Of a stretch of DNA of 64,000 nucleotides, positions 19,380-32,347 are shown piece by piece; position 1 is the stretch's first letter; the number at the start of each line of letters is the position of its first letter. Where the stretch lies: positions 4,170,401 to 4,234,400 of the forward strand of contig OY755175.1 in the NCBI GenBank assembly GCA_963576735.1, in the 5' to 3' direction. Below the pieces are notes generated by a model. That model saw only the letters and a list, made by a program, of their open reading frames with translations. It did no database searches and was not told the origin of the DNA. Made by a program: the position numbers and the translations under genes. Origin of the DNA: Bedellia somnulentella (Eukaryota > Arthropoda > Insecta > Lepidoptera > Bedelliidae).

Positions 19380-20900
19380 GCCAGAACTAAAGGGCAGTAA
19401 ATAAATAAACGACATCAACAATCGCATACAAAGCCGAGGATCAAGCTTTATTGCATTTAAATTAAGACTTATTTGCTTGATTGCTTGTATTTTTACTATT
19501 TTCATTCAAGGTAACACATATTCAAACAAAAAAAAAACAAAATCAAAATATTCTTTATTAAGCCAAGTAGGTATTATACATTTTTTCGGCCCCCTGTTAA
19601 GCTGTACAAAGCCTGTGTTTGGGGATACCGTGATTCCGTATGTGAATCACATTACAAGGTTTAATATAGTAACTTTTCGAAAACATCAGTTTGCAATACA
19701 AATTAAGAATTAAACTTTTTAAAACTTTTTACAACCTTTGAATAAAATCGTCAGTCGTCCATTTCTTATCAGTTAAATAATTAAGTGCACTTGCGAAAGT
19801 CGCCTTTAATCTCAATACAGTCAGTTTTCAGACCTTTTGAGACTGTTACTTTAGTACCAACAGTACCAAGTACTGACGGCAGTACTCTTTATTTTTAAAG
19901 GGAACTAATTTTTTGAGCTGTTATTTAAAAATTCGAGATGTTATTATGATTAGTTGAAAAACATATTGAGCAGTTATTTAATTTAATGGCGGTTGAATAA
20001 TTATTGCGACAGTAAAACATAGACAGTAATAAAAAATATATTAGTCGGTTTCGGTAAAAATGATGGAATGGGCAGTTCGATAAATAGTTCGGCAGATCGT
20101 AACGATGCATGCCGGTTTGTATGTATACTTGCTCGCTTGTTTGCATGTCGGGGGGTGCAGGGGGGCAGAGACAAAGAAAAGTTAGGTGGTCACATTTAAT
20201 TAGGTTAGGTTAGATTATGTATAAAACGAGCGAGCGTAGCGCAGCGGAGCGAGCCCTAAATGCCTGATGCATGCCTATATGCATGCCTATATGCTTACTT
20301 ACTTTATAGAATTGCTTAGAATGAGATTTCTTACCGACAAATTCCGATTTATTACTACCCACGCGTAACCGCTCGTTCAATATTTTTTACCGCCCATTTA
20401 ATTATTTTCCTACTCAATTATATATTCACTGATCCATTTCATTATTTTTTATTACTCATTTTTGTTTACTTTACTGCTTAGTTTTAACTGCTGATCTAGT
20501 TATTAAACGTGCCATTTATAATTTTTAACTTACCAAAACCGCTATATACAACTGCCTCTTTAAATCAGTGCCATTTTTAAATAGTTAAAAATTGTATCTT
20601 GTGGTAACAAATTAGCGTATTGAAGTGTCCTTCAGATGTTTTTATTTTGTTGGCTTGTAACTTAAAGTAGTTTCAAGGTTTTTGTATTCGCCAATTTCCT
20701 CTGTATAATCACTAAAACGAATCGATACGGAGGTAGGCAGTCCACAAATCGTGTTTTGCGAATATATTTAAAGTTAAACCATAGATTTTTCGATACGAAT
20801 TTAAAATGATCTCAAGCACGCATAGCTTACGTCTATCTATTCAAATACAAAATGTTTAACTTAGGTTATAGTTAATAGAAACCGGGATACTATCGCAATT
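19380..20900. other. 1.5-kb intergenic stretch without recognised gene
   Basis: AT-rich with no convincing ORF. 20220-20260 has a GC-rich AGCGAGCGTAGCGCAGCGGA patch, followed by a small duplication of ATGCATGCCTATATGC (20265-20295). TTAGGTTAGGTTAG at 20201 resembles the insect telomere unit but is only about three units long. Confidence 0.3.
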
Positions 20901-20902
20901 AG

Positions 20903-20998
20903 TTCTCTTAGGGGTAGGCAGAGACTATCGATCGTCACTTTGTATGATCCTTGCAAACCTTTCTAGCTTCACCTTTATTCATTAATTTTTTCGTATGA
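20903..20998 (-). mobile_element. L LINE tail fragment
   Basis: About 95 bp with GGGGTAGGCAGAGACTATCG and the GTATGATCCTTGCAAACC stretch, matching the last codons of L in minus orientation. Strongly truncated. Confidence 0.7.
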
Positions 20999-21329
20999 AA
21001 AGATGCATTCGCATCTATATGCTATTTTATTTTACATTGATCTATCTCGGAAAAGCATTTTGTTCCTATGTAATAAAATATAGCCTATGTCAGTCAGGTA
21101 TATAGAATTTTTCCATTGGTTAGATTACATTATAGGAGGGTTTATTTATTAAATTTCAATTGTAGTATTAGCTTAATCACGCCACTTTGTATTTAAAATG
21201 TAAAAAAAAATTACACTACTTTACTAGTTAACGTTTTAAAGTATACAATCGTTTTGATGTGGATACAACGGCAATAAAAAAGTAATATTTGTGGGATCCA
21301 ACGATATAAAGAATGTTGGACCAAAACGT

Positions 21330-21490
21330 GGAAACGGAAATAAGCGGTAGATTTGTATAAGGACGCGATAAAGAGCGTCCAAAGTGGGAGGAGTAAAAGG
21401 GCAAATATATATTTGCTGAATGTAGAAGACGCTCGGGAGATTTGTCAGGATAAACACAGAAAGTCTCCATCGCCAATTTCTGTATGAGTC
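21330..21490 (+). mobile_element. Highly degenerate L LINE fragment
   Basis: Only patches match L (GAATGTAGAAGACGCTCGGG, then GATTTGTCAGGAT, against the intact copy's GATGTAAACGAAGCTAGAGA). Old copy; boundaries uncertain. Confidence 0.45.
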
Positions 21491-21511
21491 TACAAAGTCT
21501 TGTTATTTATT

Positions 21512-21752
21512 TACATACACACATATACCCCTAATCCCTTAACGGGGTAGCCAGAGCTTTGGAATGATAAATTCCTCAGCCACTTTTGGAAGTTGATTGG
21601 GGAAAAGATGATAATAATAAATGTTTTTGGTGACGAGTCTCCAACCGCATCGCCCAAAAATCACTTAAAAAGCCCCTATACCCTTAGTCGCCTCTTACGA
21701 TCACCCACGGTTAGAAATGGGGTAGTGTTATTCTAAGCCGACACTACACGGC
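21512..21752 (-). repeat. N repeat, nearly complete
   Basis: Full-length apart from loss of the CTCACGGCTATAA part of the tail. It belongs to the ACGGGG subfamily. Confidence 0.85.
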
Positions 21753-22097
21753 AGTTTTTATTTATTAATTATTTAATAATTTAATTTGAAGTCCCTTTTT
21801 ACAACTGAAAAGTATGACTGTTTTAGCATAGCCTATGCATATTCTTTGAGGTTACGATGGTCCTAATTTAAATGAAACCGAATAAATATACCAGTATTGA
21901 TTAAAGAACCGTATCGGTAACTGATCTCATTACCGTTGGAATTATTCATGCAAGCTCGACAAAGAATCACGGCATGCTTTTTAAATGGTATTGCAAGGCT
22001 TACGATGCACAGCTAACTGAGTCACGCCAACGTTGGATTAGCTTTGAGTTATTATCATGTTAACAAATTGTATGGGCTTTCATTGTGATACTTATAC

Positions 22098-22260
22098 ATA
22101 TATACATACATATACTGACGCCATTAGTTCCTATCGGTGTAAGCAGAGATCGTATGTACGAACCTGACAAACCTGTCTAGCTTCGTTTACATCCATTAAT
22201 CTAACGTAACCATGTTAGTAGAGGACGAACTTGAAGGACACATTTGGATCACATTATTTT
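22098..22260 (-). mobile_element. L LINE fragment with inverted 5' segment
   Basis: 22098-22205 is the L tail in minus orientation (GACGCCATTAGTTCC...). It is joined at ~22206 to a plus-oriented block (TGTTAGTAGAGGACGA to ACACATTTGGATCA) taken from just upstream in the LINE. The segments do not overlap, as expected for twin priming during insertion. Confidence 0.65.
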
Positions 22261-22461
22261 TGTAATAAATGTTATTTGGCGATAGTTTTTTCAGCGACTT
22301 GTTTCCTGCTATTACAAATGAGCTTAGGACTTGTTGTTGCCAAAGTTGGAGCTAACCTTTTTAGGTATCATAACTGAGAGAAGCTGCCCCTGTACTAAGA
22401 GCGTTACGTAAATAAAAAATAAAATATGTTTTTAGAAAAGCCGAGGCTGGCTTTATCACCT

Positions 22462-22594
22462 GCCCGGCTAGTACGAGCGGTGTTTAAACTATTTATCGCG
22501 GATAAACCAGCCATCTCTTACGCACTTACTAAGTATCGTATACTGCCATCTCATTCTAACTCTTCTCTTCTAATAGCGCTCGTACTAGCCGGGT
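22462..22594. mobile_element. Small TIR element (MITE-like), second copy
   Basis: Ends are CCCGGCTAGTACGAGCG (22463-22479) and its inverted repeat CGCTCGTACTAGCCGGG (22577-22593). The body matches 15996-16133 in reverse. It has no coding capacity, so it must rely on a transposase from elsewhere. Confidence 0.8.
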
Positions 22595-22789
22595 TGGTTG
22601 TCGGAATATAAAATTACATTTTTGTTGTGGAAGGTAAGTTAAACCATCGTTTAATTTAAATCTTTTTATATTTAATATAATATAATTTAAACCATCGGTC
22701 TATTATTCAGGATTTATCCCTAAATTCTGCAAATCCAACGAGGATATGCGTGGTAGACTTTAATTGCTCGCAGGAGAAATATTAAATAT

Positions 22790-25700
22790 ACATACATACA
22801 TACATACATATTCTCACGCCGTTAGTTCCCATTGGGGTAGGCAGAGACTATCGATCGCCACTTTGTACGATCCTGGCAAACCTCTCTGGCTTCGTTTACA
22901 TCCATCAATCTTTTCATACATGCTCTTTTATTCTTCATACTGCGGACACCTGCCTTTTTGAGCACATTTTCTATTTGATCCAAATGTGTCCTCCGAGGTC
23001 GTCCTCTACTAACATTACCTTCCACATTGGCTCTATATATCTCTTTCACCAATTTACTGTCATCCATCCTCTCTATGTGCCCAAACCATCTCAACATTCC
23101 TTTTTCTATCTTTCTTACAATATCATCTTTTACACCACACCTTTCACGAATCACATCATTCCTCACACGATCACATAACCTTACATTACACACTTTTCTG
23201 AGGGATCATATTTCTACTGCATTCACTCTACTTTCATGCTTCCTCTGCCACACCCAAAATTCACTGCCATACATAAGCGTAGGAACGAGGACAGCATCAT
23301 GCACAGCCATTCGGGCCTTTTCAGACACCGACTGACTAGACATTAGACTATCCAGTGCTCCATTTACCGCATTACCCTTTTTCACTCTTCTCTCGATATC
23401 TTCATCACACTTTCCATCCCTAGTAAACAAACTTCCCAAATATACAAACTCTTTCACTTGTTCCACTTTCTTACCATTAATCTCAATCACGCATTCGGTC
23501 ATATTCACCTCTCTCTCAAAAACCATAGTTTTTGTTTTATCCACTTTCACCCTCATTCCCTTTTTTTCAAAAGACGCACATGCAATATTCATCATCTCTT
23601 GCAGCTCTTCCACCGATGATGCAAGTAGCACTTGATCGTCGGCATATAAGAGGCATTTGATGATGAATCCACCCATTCTCAATCCATAATCACTTTCACG
23701 CAACTCTGTTAAACAGTCATCCATGAACAAATTGAAGAGCCACGGGAAAGCTACACAACCCTGTCGGACACCCCGAGAGATCCCGAACCAGTCAGTATTT
23801 TCCCCGTTTACTCTCACACATGCACTGGAATCCTCATAGAGTGATACCAGTGCACGTATAAGTCGACTCCCCAAACCGAACTTGGATAACACCTCCCATA
23901 AACACTTTCTTACCACCCTATCATACGCCTTCTCTAAATCAATGAAGGAGCAATACACCTTTCGGTTCTTAGCTAAGAACTTTTCGGTGATGCTCCTTAA
24001 AGAGAAGATTTGGTCCACACATCCCATTCCCTTTCTAAATCCTGCTTGCACATCCCAAATTTTATCATCCGTTTCATTCATCACTCTTTCAATCAAAACC
24101 TTTGCATACAATTTACCGACAATGCTGAGTAGGCTAATTCCACGGTAGTTTCTAGCCTCCTGGTGTGACCCCTTTCATAACATAAACATAACATAAACGT
24201 TCACGCCGAATATCCCCGAAGGGGTTGGCAGAGGTACTAATACTTCTGAACATCACGTGACTTCGTCACCTGGTGTTCAGAGAACCCACGTTTTGCATGG
24301 ACAGTGTACTCACGTGATAGGGGGCAGGCCTATCGCCGTTTTGTACGAATACACTGTCACATGACTAAGTACAACTCAGCCATGTGGGTTTCCTCACGAT
24401 GTTTTCCCTCACCGTTAACTACCATGATAAATTAACCACACATATGTCTTTAGAAAAGACAAATTGGTGTAGGCCCGATCCAGGATTTGAACACTAGTCA
24501 TTTGCACGATAACCGAGTGTTCTACCCACTGGGCTATCACGGTTCACCCCTTTCCTTTATATAAAGGCACAATTACCGCTTTGCACCAGTCTTGTGGCAC
24601 TTTGCCACTCGACCAGCATTTTTGGAAAAGGAAGTACAACCAGGAAGCCACCACCCCTTTACCAGCCCTCAGCATTTCAGTGTTTATCCTGTCATACCCT
24701 GCCGTTTTCTCTAGTTTCATACTTTTCATTGCTTTCATTATTTCTTCCATACTGATCTCACTGTCACTAAAGTCACCCATAGCGTCGTTCCAATCAACAT
24801 TACTGCTGATTGGCGAAGAAATGGATGAATCCTCTTTTTCAAAGAGTCCCTCAAAATAGTTCTTCCATACTCGTCTTATGCTACTTTCATCCGTCGCCAA
24901 TTCACCCTGTTCATCTCTCACAACATTCACTCTCGTGTTTTGGGAAACTCCCTTTTCTTTCCGGATATATTTCCAGAACAGCTTTTGGTTATTCCGGAAA
25001 TTATCAGAGAGTTTCCTCTCACACCATTCTATCAGATCACGCTTTTTCTTTTCTATTTTCTTCTTAACCTCATTCTTAACTCTCTTATATTCATCTTCAC
25101 TGTTCTTCACTACATCATCTGTTACTCTCGCATCCATTCGTTTACTAGCTTTAATCGCTAGTAAATCTAACCAAGCTTTCTTCTTATCTCCAACTGCCTC
25201 TTTCACATCTTTATCCCACCAAATTGTTGGTGGTCTATTTGTTCTTTTACTCAATCCACATACTTCCGTCGCACATTCAACCATTGACGATTTGAGCACA
25301 TCCCATACTTCTTCTATTTCCAATTCATCCTTCATCTCCACGCAACTTAGCCTGTCGTCCAATTTCTTCATATATTCATCTCTAATATTTTCATCCTCTT
25401 ACAATTTCTCCACTTTTATTCTCGCAAATTCAGTTGTCGACACTTTGGCCCTGTGACGCCAACGCGTGCACAGTCCCCTTAATCGTGATATCACGAGAAA
25501 TTGGTCTGTGCCAACGTTAATGCCCCTATGGACTCTGGTGTCAACAACCTTTGCTCTTAGCCTTTCATCCACTATCACAAAATCTATCATACTTCTCTCG
25601 CTTCCTCTCTGTCTAGTATACATATGGATATCTTTGTGTTCAAACAACGTGTTCGTAACACAAAGATTCCTCTCCAAACATACATCAATCACTTTCTCAC

Positions 25701-26576
25701 CATTCTCGTTCACTCTTTTATCACCAAACTTTCCTAAAACTCTTTCACAACCGTTGCGTGACACACCAACCCAACCATTAAAATCTCCTAACATAACAAT
25801 TTTCTCATTTTCATCACACCCATTCGCAACATCGTCTAACAGATTCCAAAACTCCTCCCTCTCAGATAGTGATCTGGACATGTCCGCAGCATACACGCAA
25901 ATTATGCGCATCCGGACAAGCCCTACCTTCACCTTTATCCATAGGAACCTTGGACTCACACACGCATAATCTTTCATGCACTTAGCCATCCTTTCAGATA
26001 TCAGAAGTCCCACGCCTTGGCAAGCTCTATCACTCTCGGCAACTCCCTACCAGATAGCTGTAAATGGGCCAAGTTGTGAAACCTCTTTTCCCTTGCGCTT
26101 CGTTTCATTTACACACAGAAAATCTAGTTTTCTTTCTTCCATAATCAAACATACTTCATCAAATTTTTCATGCATCCCTCCACACACATTCATCGTACTA
26201 AAGCGGGTCTCTTTAGCCCACTTTTCGCCCCGTGAGGAACCACGGCGTGATGAGTGGCGAGCCACATCGCCGCCACCGCGTTTAATTGTAGTTTCTAAAC
26301 ACATTCGGTTCCCACGTAAAGCAAGGGAAATATACTGTCCGCCTAGCCAGAGCCCCGCTTGACTAGGTAAGGTTATTTAGTACCCGGAGTTCACCAGGCT
26401 CCGGGACGGAGGCACGCTAACGAGCAGGCTCACCCCTGGCCACGCATCCCTCGGCACGGCAGACCTTGGATTGGTGTAGGGGCGAAGATGAAAAAAGCCC
26501 TTTTCCCTTAGTCGACTTCTACGACACCCACGGGAAGAGATGGGGTAGTGCTATTCTATGCCGACACTACACAGCA
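22790..26576 (-). mobile_element. Full-length but decayed L LINE
   Basis: Second full-length L copy, with a 13-bp target-site repeat AAATATTAAATAT (22777-22789 and 26577-26589). Frame pieces are visible at 26047-26304 and 25399-26013 (endonuclease), 24544-25371 (linker and start of RT), 23206-24111 (RT with YADD) and 22822-23193 (C-terminal part). Frameshifts and stops separate them, and an S SINE is inserted at 24177-24545. The start (near GCTGTGTAGTGTCGGC) and tail (GGCGTGAGAATATGTATG) match the family. It cannot make the full protein. Confidence 0.9.
24177..24545 (-). mobile_element. S SINE inserted in the decayed L LINE
   Basis: Complete S copy with a 9-bp target-site repeat ACCCCTTTC (24168-24176 and 24546-24554). 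On the minus strand it starts with a tRNA-like head (A-box-like TAGCCCAGTGGGTAG, B-box-like GTTCAAATCCT) and ends GGCGTGAACGTTTATG with (TTATG)n. It is younger than the LINE copy it interrupts. Confidence 0.88.
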
Positions 26577-26589
26577 AAATATTAAATAT

Positions 26590-27186
26590 GATGGCGATAA
26601 TAAACACAATGATAAATGTTTGTAGGTGGGATTTTGATAAAGTTGAAGTTTGGCCGCAAAGAACTCGTAAATAAATGGGCAAGGTCTTTCTTAGGAAGAA
26701 TTGGGAAACTTTCTTCTCGTACAGATGTCAGTGACTAGAGCTATGAGTCTTCAATAAAATAATGATACATGGGCATTGAAAGTACTTTTTTTTGTAAATG
26801 ATCTGATGGAAAAGTTACGAAGCATTAAAGAGAACGTTGGTATAATGAAACAAATAAATGACACTTTTGTTTTTTAAGATTTTGACATAAACTCTGAATC
26901 TATTCTACTTTTCCTGTTAAATTGTAACCAAAATTATCTATTGGAGTAACAAGAACTACAGCTGAAAACCGCGCCACGCGATCAGTCGGAAATTGAAATC
27001 ACGGAGCTAATTTGAAGTTAAATGCACGGAATTAGCGCTGTATAATAGAAAAAACACTTTTTTTTTAATAGAATTTAAAATTTAAACAAAGTCAACGCCC
27101 ATTGTTTGGCGTATGACCAGTCCTGGCGATTTTCCTAAAATTCGAGAAAGTAGGGATCTACAATATATTTGTGGTCATCTCGATCT
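26590..27186. other. Intergenic stretch without recognised content
   Basis: AT-rich, no frame or repeat family recognised. It is the left flank of the large tandem duplication. Confidence 0.3.
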
Positions 27187-28007
27187 GAGTGGATCTGGGA
27201 GTAATCATGTTACCATAACCTTATCTATGAAAATTAAATTGTAGTATAATAATGAAATGCAGGTAACGCTATTGCGATCTATTGGCGCTTTTGAAAACCG
27301 GCGCTGCCGTAGATGTACTATAAACAATTTGTAACCTATTTCACAATAATGTTCACAGTTATTTTTGTTACAAACTGGATAACATTTCAAGAAAACATAT
27401 GAAATCATACATCTAATAATGATATCCTACTCTGAGAAGACACGACATGTTATAAATAAAATAAAACATATAGCAATAAAATAAAGTGTATCGCAAAAAA
27501 AAAACTATAAACTAATTTACTTATTGATTAGCTTATACTGAAATAATACAGATAAAATAAGTTTTATTTAACTTTAAAGGTGAGTTTTTTTAAATTTTTT
27601 ATTTCAGATTTGGATTTTATTATTTTACCTAGGTTGTTCATAAACATCATGAAAAATATCAGCCCCAGTAAATACCCTTGTGGGATTTCTGAAATAAATT
27701 TTCATTCAAATATGTTTTTGTGCCTTTTATGCAACAAATAAATGTCTTTCTTTCTTTCTTTCTTTCATACAACAGTTTAAAAAAACTGATTTGTTATTAA
27801 AATCCATGTTACTAGCATGCACTTCTTTGCTCTCATTTAGAGCGTTAGATACATAAGAAATATCCTATCTCTGTCAAATCAGTTTCCGTAGATTTATTGG
27901 ACAGGTCACATTTTGTACTTATTTGTGGTTTTGTATGAATTAAAATTGCACTATGTGCGTGCTCTTTAGATTGACGTTGTACGACTGAAGCTCATACACA
28001 TAGAGCC

Positions 28008-28140
28008 CGCCGGGCAGCCGAAATTTATCAGCAAATTTTTGTTCGCGGTCTAGTTTTCATACAAAAATCATAAATGATCTTTCAACACAGGCCGCTGGGT
28101 TGTATCGCCGGAAAATATCGGCGGCCCGGCGGGTTCAGTG
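28008..28140. repeat. GC-rich imperfect inverted repeat (possible MITE)
   Basis: GAGCCCGCCGGGCAGCCG at 28002-28020 is inverted at about 28122-28140 as CGGCGGCCCGGCGGGTTC, enclosing ~100 bp. Arms of ~18 bp differ at two sites. It stands out sharply from the AT-rich surroundings. A second copy is at about 30590-30722 through the tandem duplication. Confidence 0.6.
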
Positions 28141-28511
28141 CGTATCGCGCTATAGAGATCATAGTTATAAATTATCTTCTCCATTCTGAAGAAAACCTAC
28201 CAGTTGACAACGACCTATTTAGTATTTTAGTCAAAGGATAACGTAGGTTTTGGGCACATTTCTAAAAATAAGTATCAAGCCATGAACATTTATCGATACG
28301 TTTAGAATGTTTCTTCATTACTTTAAATGTTTTAATTTCTTAATTATTTTATTACGACATTTACCTATTATATCCTTATCGTTAACCTTTGGTTGTAAAT
28401 AAATGTTTTATTTTCTCTCAATCTCAATCCAAACCCCACGTTTAAGGGAATATAAAGAAAAAAGAGTTTACTATACTAAGGTTTTATTTTGCTTTTTTTC
28501 CTTACTTACTT

Positions 28512-28603
28512 CCAAAAGTGGCTGGAGATTTTTTTAATTCTAAAGCACTGTGGTTACCCTTTCTAGGGATTTATAGCCGTGAGTTTATGTATATAAGTAT
28601 TTT
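28512..28603 (+). repeat. N repeat, 5'-truncated
   Basis: Tail third only (CTTCCAAAAGTGGCTGGAG to AGCCGTGAGTTTATGTATAT). Repeated near 31090-31185 by the tandem duplication. Confidence 0.7.
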
Positions 28604-29354
28604 TATTTTGTTATCGCAATTTAAACATTAATAAATGCTGTGCAGTGTCGAATTAGTATTGAACCAACCCATTTGTCGACCGAAGGTTCAAAAAGAAGGA
28701 ACTCAATTTGATTGTATGTTTTTTTTGTATGTATGTTACGCGATTTGTCCGTTGTTAGGCAATGGACTTCTAAAGTTGTTTTTCAGTTCGGTTATATGTC
28801 TATGTCTCCGCGGTGGTCCCATATATTTTTTATAGAGTTTGGTTGCATGGTTTAAAAAAATAATTCCTTGTGGCTGGAGGTCCATTATCGACCATCCTTC
28901 ATTTTGAAATTTTTAGCTCACTTCACTTTCAAAAGTCGCTACGCATTTCTACCTCTGAAGCTCTGTATTATCGTTGTGTAAATTACATAAAGTTACCATT
29001 TGAATAAAAAGCTTCTAGTTGTAGAATATTTTTCGCACTGTCGTGAATCCGATAATTTAAATAGCTCTCCATAAATCACAGTGTCGTGCGTTAGCATTAT
29101 TAATAACGTTTGCGACTACAGCAGTAACGGATGACAAATCGCTGTAACCTAATACAGAATAAAGTTCAGGACTTGATTTATGAAGAATTTAAAAAGAATA
29201 CAATGATACCATACTAAATAAAATTGTTCGTAACATTGTAACTTTTAGAATTTGGAATGAATCCGTATAGCAATAGAATCACAAAATTATTTTGGTTTTT
29301 CAATATACATAATACAAATCTACCTATAATCAAGGCCACAAAACCCACAAAGTA

Positions 29355-29728
29355 TTATCAGAGGCATTAGAATTTAAAAAAATCTCAGCATCTTTCGTAA
29401 GTTGAGTGAGAAAACGATTATGAAATAGAAGAACTGACGGTAAAGTGTCTTCAGCCACATCACATAACTTCATACATGCATATATATACATTCATTTCAT
29501 ACATATACTCACGGCTATTATCACAAAAAGGCGTAGCCCAGGCTTCATATTAAAAAATATTCAGCCGTTTTTTGAAGTTGAGTGGGGAAAAGATTGTAAT
29601 AATAATTTTGTTGGTGAAGGATCACCAAACGCATCGCCAAAAGTATCATAAAAGGCCTTAATAACCTAAGACACCTCTTACAACACTATCGGCGGGTAAT
29701 TATAGGTTAGTTCTATACTAAGCCACTG
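29355..29728 (-). repeat. Nested, diverged N repeats
   Basis: A diverged N copy at 29500-29728 (GGCTATTATCACAAAAAGGC...) lies next to an older N piece at 29355-29465. The tandem duplication repeats the block at 31938-32311. Confidence 0.65.
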
Positions 29729-29770
29729 ACTGCCTGACTACCTCCTAGGTCTCGCGGTTAAGCGGGTTAA

Positions 29771-32347
29771 GAGTGGATTTGGGAGTAATCATGTTACCAT
29801 AACCTTATCTATGAAAATTAAATTGTAGTATAATAATGAAATGCAGGTAACGCTATTGCGAGGATCTATTGGCGCTTTTGAAAACCGGCGCTGCCGTAGG
29901 TGCACTATAAACAATTTGTAACCTATTTCACAATAATGTTCACAGTTATTTTTGTTACAAACTGGATAACATTTCAAGAAAACATATGAAATCATACATC
30001 TAATAATGATATCCTACTCTGAGAAGACACGACATGTTATAAATAAAATAAAACATATAGCAATAAAATAAAGTGTATCGCAAAAAAAAACTATAATCTA
30101 ATTTACTTATGGATTAGCTAATACTGAAATAATACAGATAAAATAAGTTTTATTTAACTTTAAAGGTGAGTTTTTTTATTTTTTTTTATTTCAGATTTGG
30201 ATTTTATTATTTTACATAGGTTGTTCATAAACATCATGAAAAATATCAGCCCCAGTAAATACCCTTGTGGGATTTCTGAAATAAATTTTCATTCAAATAT
30301 GTTTTTGTGCCTTTTATGCAACAAATAAATGTCTTTCTTTCTTTCTTTCATACAACAGTTTAAAAAAAACTGATTTGTTATTAAAATCCATGTTACTAGC
30401 ATGCACTTCTTTGCTCTCATTTAGAGCGTTAGATACATAAGAAATATCCTATCTCTGTCAAATCAGTTTCCGTAGATTTATTGGACAGGTCACATTTTGT
30501 ACTTATTTGTGGTTTTGAATGAATTAAAATTGCACTATGTGCGTGCTCTTTAGATTGACGTTGTACGACTGAAGCTCATTCACATAGAGCCCGCCGGGCA
30601 GCCGAAATTTATCAGCAAATTTTTGTTCGCGGTCTAGTTTTCATACAAAAATCATAAATGATCTTTCAACACAGGCCGCTGGGTTGTATCGCCGGAAAAT
30701 ATCGGCGGCCCGGCGGGTTCAGTGCGTATCGCGCTATAGAGATCATAGTTATAAATTATCTTCTCCATTCTGAAGAAAACCTACCAGTTGACAACGACCT
30801 ATTTAGTATTTTAGTCAAAGGATAACGTAGGTTTTGGGCACATTTCTAAAAATAAGTATCAAGCCATGAACATTTATCGATACGTTTAGAATGTTTCTTC
30901 ATTACTTTAAATGTTTTAATTTCTTAATTATTTTATTACGACATTTACCTATTATATCCTTATCGTTAACCTTTGGTTGTAAATAAATGTTTTATTTTCT
31001 CTCAATCTCAATCCAAACCCCACGTTTAAGGGAATATAAAGAAAAAAGAGTTTACTATACTAAGGTTTTATTTTGCTTTTTTTCCTTACTTACTTCCAAA
31101 AGTGGCTGGAGATTTTTTTAATTCTAAAGCACTGTGGTTACCCCTTCTAGGGATTTATAGACGTGAGTTTATGTATATAAGTATTTTTATTTTGTTATCG
31201 CAATTTAAACATTAATAAATGCTGTGCAGTGTCGAATTAGTATTGAACCAACCCATTTGTCGACCGAAGGTTCAAAAAGAAGGAACTCAATTTGATTGTA
31301 TGTTTTTTTTTTTGTATGTTACGCGATTTGTCCGTTGTTAGGCAATGGACTTCTAAAGTTGTTTTTCAGTTCGGTTATATGTCTATGTCTCCGCGGTGGT
31401 CCCATATATTTTTTATAGAGTTTGGTTGCATGGTTTAAAAAAATAATTCCTTGTGGCTGGAGGTCCATTATCGACCATCCTTCATTTTGAAATTTTTAGC
31501 TCACTTCACTTTCAAAAGTCGCTACGCATTTCTACCTCTGAAGCTCTGTATTATCGTTGTGTAAATTACATAAAGTTACCATTTGAATAAAAAGCTTCTA
31601 GTTGTAGAATATTTTTCGCACTGTCGTGAATCCGATAATTTAAATAGCTCTCCATAAATCACAGTGTCGTGCGTTAGCATTATTAATAACGTTTGCGACT
31701 ACAGCAGTAACGGATGACAAATCGCTGTAACCTAATACAGAATAAAGTTCAGGACTTGATTTATGAAGAATTTAAAAAGAATACAATGATACCATACTAA
31801 ATAAAATTGTTCGTAACATTGTAACTTTTAGAATTTGGAATGAATCCGTATAGCAATAGAATCACAAAATTATTTTGGTTTTTCAATATACATAATACAA
31901 ATCTACCTATAATCAAGGCCACAAAACCCACAAAGTATTATCAGAGGCATTAGAATTTAAAAAAATCTCAGCATCTTTCGTAAGTTGAGTGAGAAAACGA
32001 TTATGAAATAGAAGAACTGACGGTAAAGTGTCTTCAGCCACATCACATAACTTCATACATGCATATATATACATTCATTTCATACATATACTCACGGCTA
32101 TTATCACAAAAAGGCGTAGCCCAGGCTTCATATTAAAAAATATTCAGCCGTTTTTTGAAGTTGAGTGGGGAAAAGATTGTAATAATAATTTTGTTGGTGA
32201 AGGATCACCAAACGCATCGCCAAAAGTATCATAAAAGGCCTTAATAACCTAAGACACCTCTTACAACACTATCGGCGGGTAATTATAGGTTAGTTCTATA
32301 CTAAGCCACTGACTGCCTGACTACCTCCTAGGTCTCGCGGTTAAGCG
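29771..32347. repeat. 2.58-kb tandem duplication, copy 2
   Basis: Second copy of the same segment. At its right end the T SINE head continues into a complete T SINE, whereas in copy 1 the SINE is cut after TTAAGCG. The breakpoint is therefore inside the SINE head. No host gene is recognisable in either copy; the short frames shared by both (e.g. 27205-27408 and 29789-29995) resemble nothing I know. Confidence 0.92.

Larger units (their letters stand above)
27187..29764. repeat. 2.58-kb tandem duplication, copy 1
   Basis: Direct tandem partner of 29771-32347; offset 2583-2584 bp with few differences (for example a TTTC microsatellite one unit longer here). It contains AT-rich unique sequence, an N fragment at 28512, a GC-rich inverted repeat at 28008, nested N copies at 29355-29728 and, at its end, the first ~25 bases of a T SINE head (CTAGGTCTCGCGGTTAAGCG). 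Confidence 0.92.

Noticed and set aside
20201..20216. TTAGG-like telomeric repeat (also CTAACC runs near 55700 and 55775)
   Set aside because: Only about two to three units each, scattered in ordinary sequence; not a telomere or a TTAGG array.
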